Source: Campylobacter majalis (GTDB lineage: Bacteria > Campylobacterota > Campylobacteria > Campylobacterales > Campylobacteraceae). Taken from it: 64,000 nt of DNA. Under the pieces are notes generated by a model that worked only from the letters and a program-made list of their open reading frames with translations, did no database searches and was not told the origin of the DNA. Position 1 is the stretch's first letter; each line of letters opens with the position of its first letter. Where the stretch lies: assembly GCF_905120465.1 (NCBI RefSeq), contig NZ_CAJHOF010000009.1:1-64000 (forward strand). Direction: 5' to 3'. Both the position numbers and the translations under genes were made by a program. Positions 1-8,970 of the stretch are shown piece by piece.

Positions 1-171
1 TCCCATTTTATCGCTATACTTGCCTTTGCCTAAATTTATAGCTATGACTTCGCACTCATCATCTTTAAAGCTTTTAAATTTTAAATTCATCTGGCTTCTA
101 CCGCCGATATATGCTGCGTTTGGATTGCGTATGACTAAGATTTTACAACATTTAAGTTTTTCTTTTTTAGC
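1..171 (-). pseudogene. 3' part of a 5'-truncated ATP-dependent DNA ligase gene (runs off the left edge)
   Basis: The minus strand is open from base 171 through base 1, with no start codon before it and an in-frame TGA at 172-174. The 45 codons from base 135 to base 1 read like the C-terminal part of a small ATP-dependent DNA ligase: an IRNPNAAYIGGRS segment, then LKFKSFKDDECEVIAI and LGKGKYSDKMG, which match the end of the nucleotidyltransferase domain and the start of the OB fold. The first two thirds of a ligase (about 180 residues) should lie upstream, but that DNA encodes the natural C-terminus of the methyltransferase. I infer that the gene lost its 5' end, probably when the neighbouring uptake locus arrived or by deletion. 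The part beyond the window is unseen. Confidence 0.6.
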
Positions 172-980
172 TCAAATACAAACATCTTGTTTGCATTTAC
201 TATCTGCGGTATAAAACACCCAATAAATCCGCCAACTCCCCAGTGACTTTTATACATATTCATCATCTTTGCAGTTTTTATATGAGATAACTTATCACTC
301 CACGCTAAGGCCTCAGAAATGTCATCAATACCGTAAAAATCAAACTTATTTTTCATAAATTTTATCACATCATGCCTACCCTTACTCATCTGTTTTGCCA
401 TAAATTTATTTAAAAAATCAAGCATGATCACCCCATCAAACCTCTCGCCTAAATTTCTAAAAAATCCGCTCATCATCTCATTATTAAAATACATCGCAAT
501 GCCCTCAAGTATAAAACAAAACTTAGCCCCCTTGTGCTTACTAGCAAGCTCGTCCATCCAAGCCGTTTCAAACATCGATGAGGCTATGTAGAAGTTATTT
601 TTCGCTTTTGGTATGAGATTTTCTCTAAGTGTAATGACATCTGGCAAATCTATATCATAAAAATAGGCGTTTTTGCAAATCCCCTCAAGCCTAAGCGGTC
701 TAGTATCAAGCCCAGAGCCAACTTGCACGATGACAACATTTTCATTTTGTAGATAAAATTTCACGGCCTCATTATCAAAAAATTTAGCCCTTATGACTAT
801 GCCGACCCTACTCATCTTGCTTTTGTTAAATTTAGTAAAATCATAGTCAATCCCGCTTACGACATCGCCTGAAAAAGCGTCACTTAATATAGGCTCATCG
901 CTTTTAAAATCAAGACTTCGCATATATAAATTTATAAGCAAAGTTTCAGAAATGCCATCACTAAAATCGATTTTATACAT
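135..980 (-). CDS. Class I SAM-dependent methyltransferase, COG3315/leucine-carboxyl-methyltransferase-like
   Basis: A 281-residue cytoplasmic protein with the SAM-binding motif VIVQVGSGLDTRPLRL at about residues 83-98. That GxGLDTRxxRL form is typical of the PPM1/LCM and polyketide O-methyltransferase family. The N-terminus (SETLLINLYMRSLDFKSDEP) also fits this family. The start has a clear AAAGGAAA ribosome site. It is the last gene of the minus-strand uptake operon, 11 bases after the MFS gene, so it should be co-expressed under metal limitation. Its substrate is not evident: it may methylate an imported chelator, a precursor, or a small carboxylic acid. No siderophore synthase is visible in the window. 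The family call is firm; the role is inference. Confidence 0.8.
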   Translation of the reverse strand: MYKIDFSDGISETLLINLYMRSLDFKSDEPILSDAFSGDVVSGIDYDFTKFNKSKMSRVGIVIRAKFFDNEAVKFYLQNENVVIVQVGSGLDTRPLRLEGICKNAYFYDIDLPDVITLRENLIPKAKNNFYIASSMFETAWMDELASKHKGAKFCFILEGIAMYFNNEMMSGFFRNLGERFDGVIMLDFLNKFMAKQMSKGRHDVIKFMKNKFDFYGIDDISEALAWSDKLSHIKTAKMMNMYKSHWGVGGFIGCFIPQIVNANKMFVFELKKKNLNVVKS

Positions 981-991
981 AATGTTTCCTT

Positions 992-2149
992 TTAAAAATA
1001 TCTATAAATTTTTACAAAATAAAAAAGAGTAATGAGAGAAAACACGCACGAACCTACCACAACCGTAGCGTATCCAAACAAACTCGCTAAAACCATGCCA
1101 AGGTAAAATGCAATAAACTGAAAAAACAAATTTGCACTGCTTTGGATAGAGTACTCACTAGCTAGTGCGTTTGGCGATTTTTGCATCATTATAGTTGAAA
1201 GCATCGTCATACCAGCCACATAAACGCTATACATCAACGCACAAACTAAAAGCACTTGATAGTATTTGGTGTAACCATTTAGCATAAATAAAATGCTTAA
1301 TATGCTAAAACTTTGAAAAAATACTAAAATTATAAGGCTATTTTTTGCCCCAAATTTACCAATCAAAAATCCAGCCAAAACGCTTCCAAAAAAGCCAAAT
1401 GCCATACCATAGATGTGAAGGACTTGACCGATAAGCTCTAGCTCCCAGCCTATATCAACAAGCATAGGATTTAAAAGTCCAAAGGCTGAGCATATGCCAA
1501 TTGACTGTAAAAATAAAACGCTAAGCCACGCCTTTTTACCCTTGAAAAATAATATCATCTCTTTAAATTTCAAGCTTTCGTTAGTTAGAATTTGAGTATT
1601 TTCTTTATAAAATAATACATTTATCGCAGAAATCGCCGTTATCACAGCCAAAAAACACACAGTGGCATTCCAGCCAAATTTTGCGTAAATAATAAGCGTA
1701 AGTCCGTTGCCAACGATATGCCCTAGCATAGTGCCTGCAAATTTAGACGCATTTATCTTTTCTAGTCCGAAACTATCAGAAATTTTCATAAAAAACGCAT
1801 TTGAAGCGACTGTGCTACCCATACTAATAAATGATATCATTAATGCTAGCAAGATGATACTAGCTAGGTTTTGCCCGATATCCAAAAAGCTAATCACAGC
1901 CAAAATCGCCACCACCAAGCACTGAGCTGCGATGATTATCTTTTTGTATCTGCCGTTTGCGATTTTATCGATTAAGGGCGCAAACAAAAAGCCAAAAACA
2001 AGGCTAAATCCCATAAATCTCAAAAGTCCAACTTGTTCCAAGCTCATGCCATCTTGCCTAAGTATAGCGATAAGCCCCTCGCTAAAAAAGCCGATACTAA
2101 TATACTGAGCGATACACAGAGTGCAAATAAGCGAAGCTTTATACATCAT
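992..2149 (-). CDS. MFS transporter, RhtX/FptX/YbtX siderophore-transporter type
   Basis: An inner-membrane protein with about 12 hydrophobic helices. Its start, with SIGFFSEGLIAILRQDG and a FMGFSLVFGFLFAPLIDKI loop, is like RhtX/FptX/YbtX proteins, which move siderophores across the inner membrane. I place the start at the ATG at 2149 (385 residues), because the longer reading begins with GTG at 2176 without a ribosome site. The ATG lies inside the end of the upstream ABC gene, preceded by GGAAAA, so the two genes are translationally coupled. With FyuA-like, YbtP-like and YbtQ-like neighbours, this completes the set of uptake genes found in yersiniabactin islands. Substrate identity is inferred from context. 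Confidence 0.82.
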   Translation of the reverse strand: MMYKASLICTLCIAQYISIGFFSEGLIAILRQDGMSLEQVGLLRFMGFSLVFGFLFAPLIDKIANGRYKKIIIAAQCLVVAILAVISFLDIGQNLASIILLALMISFISMGSTVASNAFFMKISDSFGLEKINASKFAGTMLGHIVGNGLTLIIYAKFGWNATVCFLAVITAISAINVLFYKENTQILTNESLKFKEMILFFKGKKAWLSVLFLQSIGICSAFGLLNPMLVDIGWELELIGQVLHIYGMAFGFFGSVLAGFLIGKFGAKNSLIILVFFQSFSILSILFMLNGYTKYYQVLLVCALMYSVYVAGMTMLSTIMMQKSPNALASEYSIQSSANLFFQFIAFYLGMVLASLFGYATVVVGSCVFSLITLFYFVKIYRYF

Positions 2150-3905
2150 TGCTCGATATTTTCCAGCTTTTTGCACTTTGGGTTGATTGCCACATTTGAT
2201 AATATTTGCCAGTTGTATCTTTTATAAGTTCATCGTGAGTGCCTTTTTGAACGAGCCTTGATTTATCAAAAACTAAAATTTGATCCGCTTTCATTATCGT
2301 TGATAGGCGGTGAGCGATGATGAGTATGGTTTGATCCTTGACAAGGGCATTTATCGCCTTTTGCACTCCAGCTTCACTTTGCGTATCAAGTGCGGCTGTT
2401 GGCTCATCAAGCATGATGATGGGAGCATCTTTTAGTATGGCTCTTGCTATACTTATGCGTTGTTTTTCTCCACCACTTAAATTTTTACCCATATCGCCAA
2501 CCACGCTATCATAGCCATCTTTTAGCCTAGATACAAACTCATCGCAGTTTGCACTAATACCAGCTTGTTTTACAGCATTTTCATCGGCGTTTAAATTTGC
2601 CATTAAGATGTTGTTTTTTATGCTATCATCAAACAAATAAACATCTTGAAACACCACAGAAAGAAGTTTAAAAAGATCATTTTGTGGGATATTTTTTATA
2701 TCAATTCCACCTATTTTTATGCTTCCTTGATCACAGTCTGCATATCTCATCAAAAGCTTAGTTATCGTGCTTTTACCACTCCCACTAGCTCCTACGATAG
2801 CGGTGAGCGAGTTTTGCGGGATTTTAAAGCTCACATTTGTTAAAGCGTTTGCGTTTGATTTTTCATAAGCAAAACTTACATCATCAAACTCTATGTCAAA
2901 ATTCTTAGGAACTGAGTGTGGCTTGCTAGTTTGTAGCTCTTTTAAATTTAGTATCTCATTTGTATGCTTAAATGCCATGTCTATTAGATCAAAGAGCGAC
3001 GCAACGGGCAATAAAACAGACATCGGCTCTATCACGCTTGAACTTATCACAAGCACTGCTATCACCACGCCCACACCAACTAGCTCAGCTTGATTTAGAT
3101 AGACCCCAACACATAAGGCTATCATCATAACGCCAATGCCTATAAACCCAAAGGCTATCGTTGGCAAGGCACTTATGTTGGCTGCTTTTTGCTGTATGAG
3201 CTTTACATTTTCTATGCTTTTGTTTAAATTTTTTGAGTTTGCTCCGACTAAATTTAGTGAGCGTAAAACGCCGATACCTTGGATGTATTCGATGATTTGA
3301 GATTCGAGCTTTGCATTTGCTTTGATAAACTCATCTTTTTCCGCGATGGCTAGTTTTCGCCTTAACTTATAAAGCCAAAAAGCTATGGGAAAAGCTATGG
3401 CAACTATCAAGGATAGATAAGGTGCGTAAAAAAGCGAGACTAAAAATATACTAATAGCTATGATTACAGGCTCTAAAAACATAGAAGGTATCATATTCAT
3501 AAACATCACAGCCTCATCAACGCTACTTGAAAGCATGGCATTTAACTCGCCTGTTTTATATCTTGTTAGCGTTTGAAGTGGTAAATTTGTAAGCTTTTTA
3601 CCAAGCTTTTTACGAAAATCATAGCCAACATCTATAAACACACCACCATGATCATAGTCTGCACTTTTAAATTTAAACACCATAAAAAGTAAAAATACCA
3701 CGCTCATAATGGCTAAAACGATAGTTAAAATTTTATGATTATTTTGCGTTAAAGCTATAAAAAACTCAAAAAAACAGAGCAAAAACGCACTCTCAAATAA
3801 GATCGCTAAAATGCTACTAAATAGGCTTTTTTTATAGGCCTTTTCGTGGTTGGCTGAAATTTGCAAAAATGTCTTGTATAAAGATAGGATTGATTTAGTT
3901 TGCAT
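2139..3905 (-). CDS. Fused permease-ATPase ABC transporter, YbtQ/IrtB-like
   Basis: A 588-residue half-transporter. Residues 1-320 hold six membrane segments of the ABC exporter (type IV) fold. Residues about 345-575 hold the nucleotide-binding domain with Walker A GASGSGKST, signature LSGGEKQR, Walker B IIMLDEP and switch histidine IIAHRLST. YbtP/YbtQ and IrtA/IrtB show that heterodimers of this exporter fold can import ferric siderophores. The gene overlaps the preceding ABC gene by 11 bases and uses its AAGGGGC as ribosome site, so the partners are probably made in equal amounts. Both domains look intact. It could instead be a peptide or lipid exporter, but the neighbours argue for iron-chelate import. 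Confidence 0.85.
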   Translation of the reverse strand: MQTKSILSLYKTFLQISANHEKAYKKSLFSSILAILFESAFLLCFFEFFIALTQNNHKILTIVLAIMSVVFLLFMVFKFKSADYDHGGVFIDVGYDFRKKLGKKLTNLPLQTLTRYKTGELNAMLSSSVDEAVMFMNMIPSMFLEPVIIAISIFLVSLFYAPYLSLIVAIAFPIAFWLYKLRRKLAIAEKDEFIKANAKLESQIIEYIQGIGVLRSLNLVGANSKNLNKSIENVKLIQQKAANISALPTIAFGFIGIGVMMIALCVGVYLNQAELVGVGVVIAVLVISSSVIEPMSVLLPVASLFDLIDMAFKHTNEILNLKELQTSKPHSVPKNFDIEFDDVSFAYEKSNANALTNVSFKIPQNSLTAIVGASGSGKSTITKLLMRYADCDQGSIKIGGIDIKNIPQNDLFKLLSVVFQDVYLFDDSIKNNILMANLNADENAVKQAGISANCDEFVSRLKDGYDSVVGDMGKNLSGGEKQRISIARAILKDAPIIMLDEPTAALDTQSEAGVQKAINALVKDQTILIIAHRLSTIMKADQILVFDKSRLVQKGTHDELIKDTTGKYYQMWQSTQSAKSWKISSNDV

Positions 3906-5637
3906 TTTTGCCCCTTATGTTCCAAATTTGTGCGTCTTGATAGGTTTGCCAAAGCTTTTTATACTCACCATCTTGCGTGATTAACTCATCATGAGTGCCA
4001 TTTTGGCAGATACTAGCATTTTTAAAGACAAAAATTTCATCCACACAAGCTATCGTTGATAGGCGGTGAGCGATGATGATGGCTGTTTTGTTTTTTATCA
4101 AATTTGATATAGCTTTGATGATTTGCTCCTCGCTTAACGCATCGGCAAATGCCGTAGCTTCATCAAGTACGATGATGGGAGCATCTTTTAGTATGGCTCT
4201 TGCTATGCTTATGCGTTGCTTTTCTCCGCCACTTAAATTTGCTCCTCTTTCGCCAATTACACTATCATAGCCGTTTTCAAGACCCATGATAAAATCATGT
4301 ATATTTGCCGCTTTTGCAGCGTTTATGACCTCATCTTTTGTTGCGTTTGGCTTTGATTTTATGATATTTTCATATATCGTTTCGTTAAACAAAAAGACAT
4401 CTTGAAATACAAATGAGATGAGATTGTTTAGATCTTGCATAGCTATATCTTTGATATTTATACCACCTATTTTTATATCACCCTCACTTACATCATAAAA
4501 TCTTGGTATCAAGGTAGCTGCCGTGCTTTTACCAGCACCGCTTTCGCCTACAAAGGCGATTATTTCACCGTTTTTTACATTGAAATTTATATTTTTTAAG
4601 GCAAACTCATCTTTGTTAGGATATTTAAAACTTACATTTTTAAACTCTAAATCATAGCCATTTGGCACCTTTGGCAAAGGCGAGATAAAAAGCTCTTTGG
4701 TATTTAAAAACTGCATTATGCTAAGTGCTGCGGCGTTTGATTTCATTATGAAATTTCTAAGCATCATAAGTGGCATAAACACACTAACAAATCCAGTGCC
4801 AACGAGCAAACAGCCTACAAAATCGCCAAGCATTAGTGAGTTATTAAGATAAAATATTGCTCCGGCAACGCTTAGTGCAAAATATGTCGGCAATGGGCTT
4901 AAAACAGCTATTGCTAACTTAGATGAAAGGCTAGAAAAGCTAAGCCACTCTTTAAGCGAGTCTGCATAGTTTTTTAATGCTTCATCGTATTTATTAAAGC
5001 TATTATCGGTGTTTGAAAACGTGCGAACCACAGCCATAGCTTGGATAAATTCAATTATCGAAGCGTTTATTAAAGCTGTTGCGTCATCGTATTTTTGCCT
5101 ATATTTTGTATTATCTTTAAAGGCAAACATAAGTATAAATCCGCCTACAAAAAACACTCCAATGCTAACCAAAAACATCCTATAATCAAGCCACAAAAGT
5201 GCGATCATACTAGCCACTGGCAATACGCTAAGGCTACCAAAATAAGGCGTAGTATCAGCCACATATGAGTGAAGCTCTTTTACATCATTTAGCATGATTT
5301 TTTTAAGCTCACCTGTGCCTAGGCTTATCACATCTCCATATGGGATTTTAGCCATCTTTGATGAAATTTTAACCCTTAAAATTTGCTCTAATTCAAACGC
5401 GGCTTTATGCGAAATACCAAAGCCAAACATTCTAAGCAAAAGCTCAGCTACAACAAACACTCCAGCCAAAACAAGCAAGTCTATCCTTATCTCATTTTGC
5501 ACTAAATTTGAGATGATAAGGGCAAAAAGGCAAAAAGCTAGGACTTTTGATATGGCTGAAAGTGCCGATAAGATAATGCCTAATACTATCTTAGCTCTGA
5601 CTGGCAAGATAATCTTAGATAGTGCTTTTTCTTGCAT
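3895..5637 (-). CDS. Fused permease-ATPase ABC transporter, YbtP/IrtA-like
   Basis: A 580-residue half-transporter of the same architecture as its downstream neighbour: exporter-type membrane domain in the first 310 residues, then an ATPase domain with GESGAGKST, LSGGEKQR, IIVLDEATAFAD and IIAHRLST. The Walker B region reads DEATAFAD rather than the DEPTAALD of the partner. The two chains are clearly paralogous and presumably form a heterodimer in the inner membrane. It lacks the extra N-terminal siderophore-interacting (reductase) domain of mycobacterial IrtA, as do YbtP proteins. It starts 9 bases after the receptor gene, with AGGGGTTAAT before the ATG. Confidence 0.85.
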   Translation of the reverse strand: MQEKALSKIILPVRAKIVLGIILSALSAISKVLAFCLFALIISNLVQNEIRIDLLVLAGVFVVAELLLRMFGFGISHKAAFELEQILRVKISSKMAKIPYGDVISLGTGELKKIMLNDVKELHSYVADTTPYFGSLSVLPVASMIALLWLDYRMFLVSIGVFFVGGFILMFAFKDNTKYRQKYDDATALINASIIEFIQAMAVVRTFSNTDNSFNKYDEALKNYADSLKEWLSFSSLSSKLAIAVLSPLPTYFALSVAGAIFYLNNSLMLGDFVGCLLVGTGFVSVFMPLMMLRNFIMKSNAAALSIMQFLNTKELFISPLPKVPNGYDLEFKNVSFKYPNKDEFALKNINFNVKNGEIIAFVGESGAGKSTAATLIPRFYDVSEGDIKIGGINIKDIAMQDLNNLISFVFQDVFLFNETIYENIIKSKPNATKDEVINAAKAANIHDFIMGLENGYDSVIGERGANLSGGEKQRISIARAILKDAPIIVLDEATAFADALSEEQIIKAISNLIKNKTAIIIAHRLSTIACVDEIFVFKNASICQNGTHDELITQDGEYKKLWQTYQDAQIWNIRGKNAN

Positions 5638-5645
5638 ATTAACCC

Positions 5646-7718
5646 CTAAAATGAGTATCTAACTCCAAGCCCAAATTTTCTAGGGTCGTTAAAATGCACC
5701 ATACCGTATCGTCCAGAGTGCTCCATATAGCTTTGCACGTATTTTTCATCTGTTATATTTGTCACATAGCCATAAATATCAAAGTCTTTAAATCTATATC
5801 CGATTCTTGTATCAGCACTCAGCCACGCTTTTTGCTTTTGTGAGTTCATGGCATCAAAATACGTATCTCCCTTCGCATTTGCATCTAGCCGTGCATAAAA
5901 TCCACTTGGATGAGCGTAGCTTATGCCAAATGTTGCGCTGTATTTCGGTGAGTATTGTATCTTTTTGCCTTTTGCAATTTCATTTCCGATATACTCTTTG
6001 TATTTTGTGTCTAAAATAGCAAATGAACCGCTAATGTCCACCTCGTTATTTAGTCTATAAAGTGCCTCAAGCTCTACGCCTTTTGAAGTCGCCTTGCCGC
6101 CGTTATCAGTTAGATATAAATTTGGTGGAACTATTGAGTATGTGTGAATATCTTTTATGTCCATATAAAATGCACTTAATGAAAATCTTAGTGCGTTATC
6201 AAAGGCATTTCCGCGAATTCCAAGCTCATAATTATTGCTTGTTTGTGGTTCGAATTTATTTTTTGGATGATCTTGTGTTGAGAAGTAGTTATGTCCGCCC
6301 GCCAAATAGCCCATAGAGTAGTTTGTAAATACGCTTAAATCATCATTTAAAGCATAAACCACGCCAAGTTTTGGTAAAAATTTACGCCACTTAGCTTCAT
6401 CTTTATAGTCATAATCAGCCATGCCCAAAGCAGGGTTTGGCGTTTGATAACGCATTTTTAAATCCATATCTTTTTTGATCTGCTGATACCTGCCACCAGC
6501 ACTAAGTGTAAGTCCGTCTATAATCTCATAATTTGCCAAAGCAAACACAGCCATGGTCGTGGCATCAAACTTAGCTGGTGCATCTTGTGCATTTGACATG
6601 CCAGGACCCATAGAAAACTCCTGTCCCATTGCTTTATTTTCGGTTTTTTCTTTTTCGAAATAAACCCCAGCTACCCACTTAAACCTATCATTGCCCAAGC
6701 TGTTTAAGCGTAACTCTTGCGTGATGGTATCTATCTTTACATTTTGCCATTGTGTTAAACCGTCGTTTAAATTTCCAGCACCATAATCAGCGTCATACAT
6801 ACCATTAGCAGTCGAGCTTTTGTGTGTTGTTAGCGACGTTAGCTTTATCTTGTCAAACTCATACTCAAGTCCAAGTGTTTGCGCAAATGACTTTGAATCA
6901 GTTGATGAAGGCATATCAAAATTTGCATGTTTTGCTTGATCTCTTGTTATCTTACCTAAAAATCCTGTCCCACCCTTGTAAAAATAATCCTTTTGCTTAT
7001 CCGCGCTTAGAGTTAGTCTTAGCGTTAGCCTATCGAGTGGCTTTGCTGTAAGCATTGTGTTAAATTTATAGTTTCTGTTTTTATTTGCTTTTTTATCACC
7101 ATTATAGTCGTTTTTTATCCAGCCATCATCACTGCTTAAAACTCCGCCTAAATTTAAAAAGAGCTTATCGTCTATTATCGCACCATTTGCGTTTGAACTA
7201 AGGTTTAGATAGTTATACGAGCCGTATTCCGCTCCCAAATTTCCACTCCACTCATTTTGTGGTTCTTTTGTGATGATGTTTATTACGCCACCGATTGAGT
7301 CCTTGCCATATAATGCCCCTTGTGGTCCTCTTAGAATTTCAACTCTTTCTACATCGGTTAAAAATGCGTTGTAGTTGCCATAAGTGCTACTTTGTGGAAT
7401 CCCATCTATATAGACAGTTATTGGATTTGAGTTTGTAAAATCTGATTGATTAATGCCTCGAAAATTTACGCGAGTTTTTGATATAAAGACAGATGAGTTT
7501 AAGTTTGGCACCTCTTTTATGATGTCATTTACGCTTTTTATACGCCTTTGTTCTATGATGTCTTCATCTAGCACGCTAATGCTTTGTGCGACATTTTTTA
7601 TATTTTCTTCCATTTTATTCGCACTTACTATAACTTCATTTAGTTTTACATCACTTGCACCAAAAAGATATACGCTAGTTGCTATAGATAGAGCAAAAAC
7701 AACCTTTGCGTTTTTCAT
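5646..7718 (-). CDS. TonB-dependent outer-membrane receptor, FyuA-like
   Basis: A 690-residue outer-membrane receptor for a metal chelate. The signal peptide ends near FGASDVKL, followed by a TonB-box-like LNEVIVSA. The plug domain carries FRGINQSDF, TVYIDGIPQS, DVERVEILRGPQGALYGKD and GGVINIITKEP, closely resembling the same stretch of the yersiniabactin/pesticin receptor FyuA. The chain ends in a barrel strand with terminal aromatic F (GVRYSF). I chose the ATG at 7718 because AAAGGAGTGG stands just before it; the longer frame to 7751 has no ribosome site. First gene of the operon, directly behind a Fur-box promoter and divergent from the AraC regulator. The exact ligand is unknown. Confidence 0.9.
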   Translation of the reverse strand: MKNAKVVFALSIATSVYLFGASDVKLNEVIVSANKMEENIKNVAQSISVLDEDIIEQRRIKSVNDIIKEVPNLNSSVFISKTRVNFRGINQSDFTNSNPITVYIDGIPQSSTYGNYNAFLTDVERVEILRGPQGALYGKDSIGGVINIITKEPQNEWSGNLGAEYGSYNYLNLSSNANGAIIDDKLFLNLGGVLSSDDGWIKNDYNGDKKANKNRNYKFNTMLTAKPLDRLTLRLTLSADKQKDYFYKGGTGFLGKITRDQAKHANFDMPSSTDSKSFAQTLGLEYEFDKIKLTSLTTHKSSTANGMYDADYGAGNLNDGLTQWQNVKIDTITQELRLNSLGNDRFKWVAGVYFEKEKTENKAMGQEFSMGPGMSNAQDAPAKFDATTMAVFALANYEIIDGLTLSAGGRYQQIKKDMDLKMRYQTPNPALGMADYDYKDEAKWRKFLPKLGVVYALNDDLSVFTNYSMGYLAGGHNYFSTQDHPKNKFEPQTSNNYELGIRGNAFDNALRFSLSAFYMDIKDIHTYSIVPPNLYLTDNGGKATSKGVELEALYRLNNEVDISGSFAILDTKYKEYIGNEIAKGKKIQYSPKYSATFGISYAHPSGFYARLDANAKGDTYFDAMNSQKQKAWLSADTRIGYRFKDFDIYGYVTNITDEKYVQSYMEHSGRYGMVHFNDPRKFGLGVRYSF

Positions 7719-7757
7719 AACCACTCCTTTTAAATAAATTTTAATCGCCATTTTACT

Positions 7758-7778
7758 ATAATAAGATAATTGTTATCA
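7758..7778 (-). promoter_or_regulatory. Fur box with adjoining -10 element for the uptake operon
   Basis: Bases 7764-7778 read AGATAATTGTTATCA, 13 of 15 positions of the 7-1-7 Fur consensus TGATAATNATTATCA. Next to it on the minus strand is TATTAT (7758-7763), a plausible -10 about 40 bases before the receptor ATG. Iron-bound Fur on this site would cover the -10/-35 spacer and repress the operon. The site could also affect the divergent regulator gene. Confidence 0.75.
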
Positions 7779-7787
7779 ATATAATAA

Positions 7788-7824
7788 TTAACGCTAAAAG
7801 GATTATTTTTAACGCAAAAGGGAT
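7788..7824. repeat. Two direct 16-bp repeats, 21 bp apart: probable AraC-type operator
   Basis: TTAACGCTAAAAGGAT (7788-7803) and TTAACGCAAAAGGGAT (7809-7824) differ at two positions and are spaced 21 bp start to start, two turns of the helix. AraC-family proteins classically bind such paired direct half-sites. They lie just upstream of the expected -35 of the receptor promoter, where an activator would sit. The second copy includes the ribosome site of the AraC gene, so binding could also limit its own synthesis. Function is inferred. Confidence 0.6.
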
Positions 7825-7827
7825 AAA

Positions 7828-8787
7828 ATGGCTAAAATTTTAGATATAGTTGAGTTTTTAAGTAAAACTAAGCAAGATGTAGCCCCTATAAATGATAAAA
7901 ATTTTGGCTCTTCTTTTTTTGCAAACTCGGACATTAAATACAAAATAAGCTTTTTTAACACAGGTCATAATATGTGCTACTGCGAGTATGAGTGTGCTTG
8001 TAATAAGGATATATCGCTTTATATGCAAGAAGAAAGTGGCTACTCTTTTATATGCTTTAATGTAGGCGATACAGCAAGTGCATATGGACATAATAAAAAT
8101 AAATTTCATCTAAAACCAAACGAGCTTTGGATAGGTAAAATAAATGCTGATTTTAATGGATTAAACCATTATGAAGGCAATAAAATTTATAAAAATAAAG
8201 CCATAATGATAAGCGATGAGCTAATGAGAGAGTTTGAAATTTTTAAGAGCTTATCTTGCAGGGATGATAAATTTAACTTTATTTCAAGTCAGATAATACA
8301 GTCGCAAAATATGATTTTAAATGATATTGATAATGCAAAATACTATACTGGAAAACTAAAAGAGATCTTTTTAGAATCAAAAATTTTAGAGCTTCTTTAT
8401 AAAACCTTAGCTCAAAATAATTTGGATTTTACAAGTTGTGACACGAAATACCTTATAAAAGCCAAAAATATCATGCTTGAAAATCTACAAAATCCACCCA
8501 CTATAAAGGAACTAGCCCATCTTTGTGCGACAAATGAGTTTAAGCTAAAGAAGGAATTTAAAGCCCACTTTGGTACTACCATACACGCAATGCTGCAAGA
8601 TGAAAGACTAAAAATCGCCAAAGAGCTTTTAGTAAAGGGCGATATAAATGTCAGTGAAGCCGCAAATATGGTAGGATATGCAAACCTCTCGCACTTTGCA
8701 AAGATTTTTAAAACCAAATTTGGAGTTTTGCCAACACAGGCTATAAAGCAAAGAAGTTATTATATTGTGGATAGAATTTGTTCTTAA
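7828..8787 (+). CDS. AraC-family transcriptional regulator (YbtA/PchR-like role)
   Basis: A 319-residue protein. The last ~100 residues form the double helix-turn-helix of the AraC family: PTIKELAHLCATNEFKLKKEFKAHFG, then VSEAANMVGYANLSHFAKIFKTKFGVLPTQ (quoted here only as regions at about residues 222-247 and 272-301). The N-terminal ~200 residues are a ligand-sensing domain without clear motif, rich in Cys and aromatic residues near residues 50-55. In Yersinia and Pseudomonas, YbtA and PchR in the same position activate receptor synthesis when the ferric chelate is present. The divergent arrangement and the direct repeats fit that model. Starts at ATG after AAAAGGGA. Confidence 0.85.
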   Translation: MAKILDIVEFLSKTKQDVAPINDKNFGSSFFANSDIKYKISFFNTGHNMCYCEYECACNKDISLYMQEESGYSFICFNVGDTASAYGHNKNKFHLKPNELWIGKINADFNGLNHYEGNKIYKNKAIMISDELMREFEIFKSLSCRDDKFNFISSQIIQSQNMILNDIDNAKYYTGKLKEIFLESKILELLYKTLAQNNLDFTSCDTKYLIKAKNIMLENLQNPPTIKELAHLCATNEFKLKKEFKAHFGTTIHAMLQDERLKIAKELLVKGDINVSEAANMVGYANLSHFAKIFKTKFGVLPTQAIKQRSYYIVDRICS

Positions 8788-8847
8788 AGTATGTTGTAAA
8801 AAATATAAAATTTAAAAAGTGTTAAATTTTACGGCATTTTGCCATAC

Positions 8848-8970
8848 TTACATAGCACAAGCCATATAGACATTGCCATCTTGTTTTAATATAGCATCTA
8901 TTTGCGATACAAAGTTAAAAACTTGCCACTTACCGCACTTGCTACGACCTTTTAACTTCACATAGGACAA
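8848..8970 (-). pseudogene. Possible remnant of a small Cys-containing protein
   Basis: The frame reads ...KGRSKCGKWQVFNFVSQI, then DAILKQDGNVYMACAM and a TAA stop. Residue use is that of a real protein rather than of random AT-rich DNA. There is no ATG or ribosome site; only a TTG at 8970 could start it. In the next frame just upstream stands TFCPM followed by TGA, so a FCPxC...KCG zinc-knuckle-like piece may have been split by a frameshift. I do not recognise the family. Confidence 0.25.
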
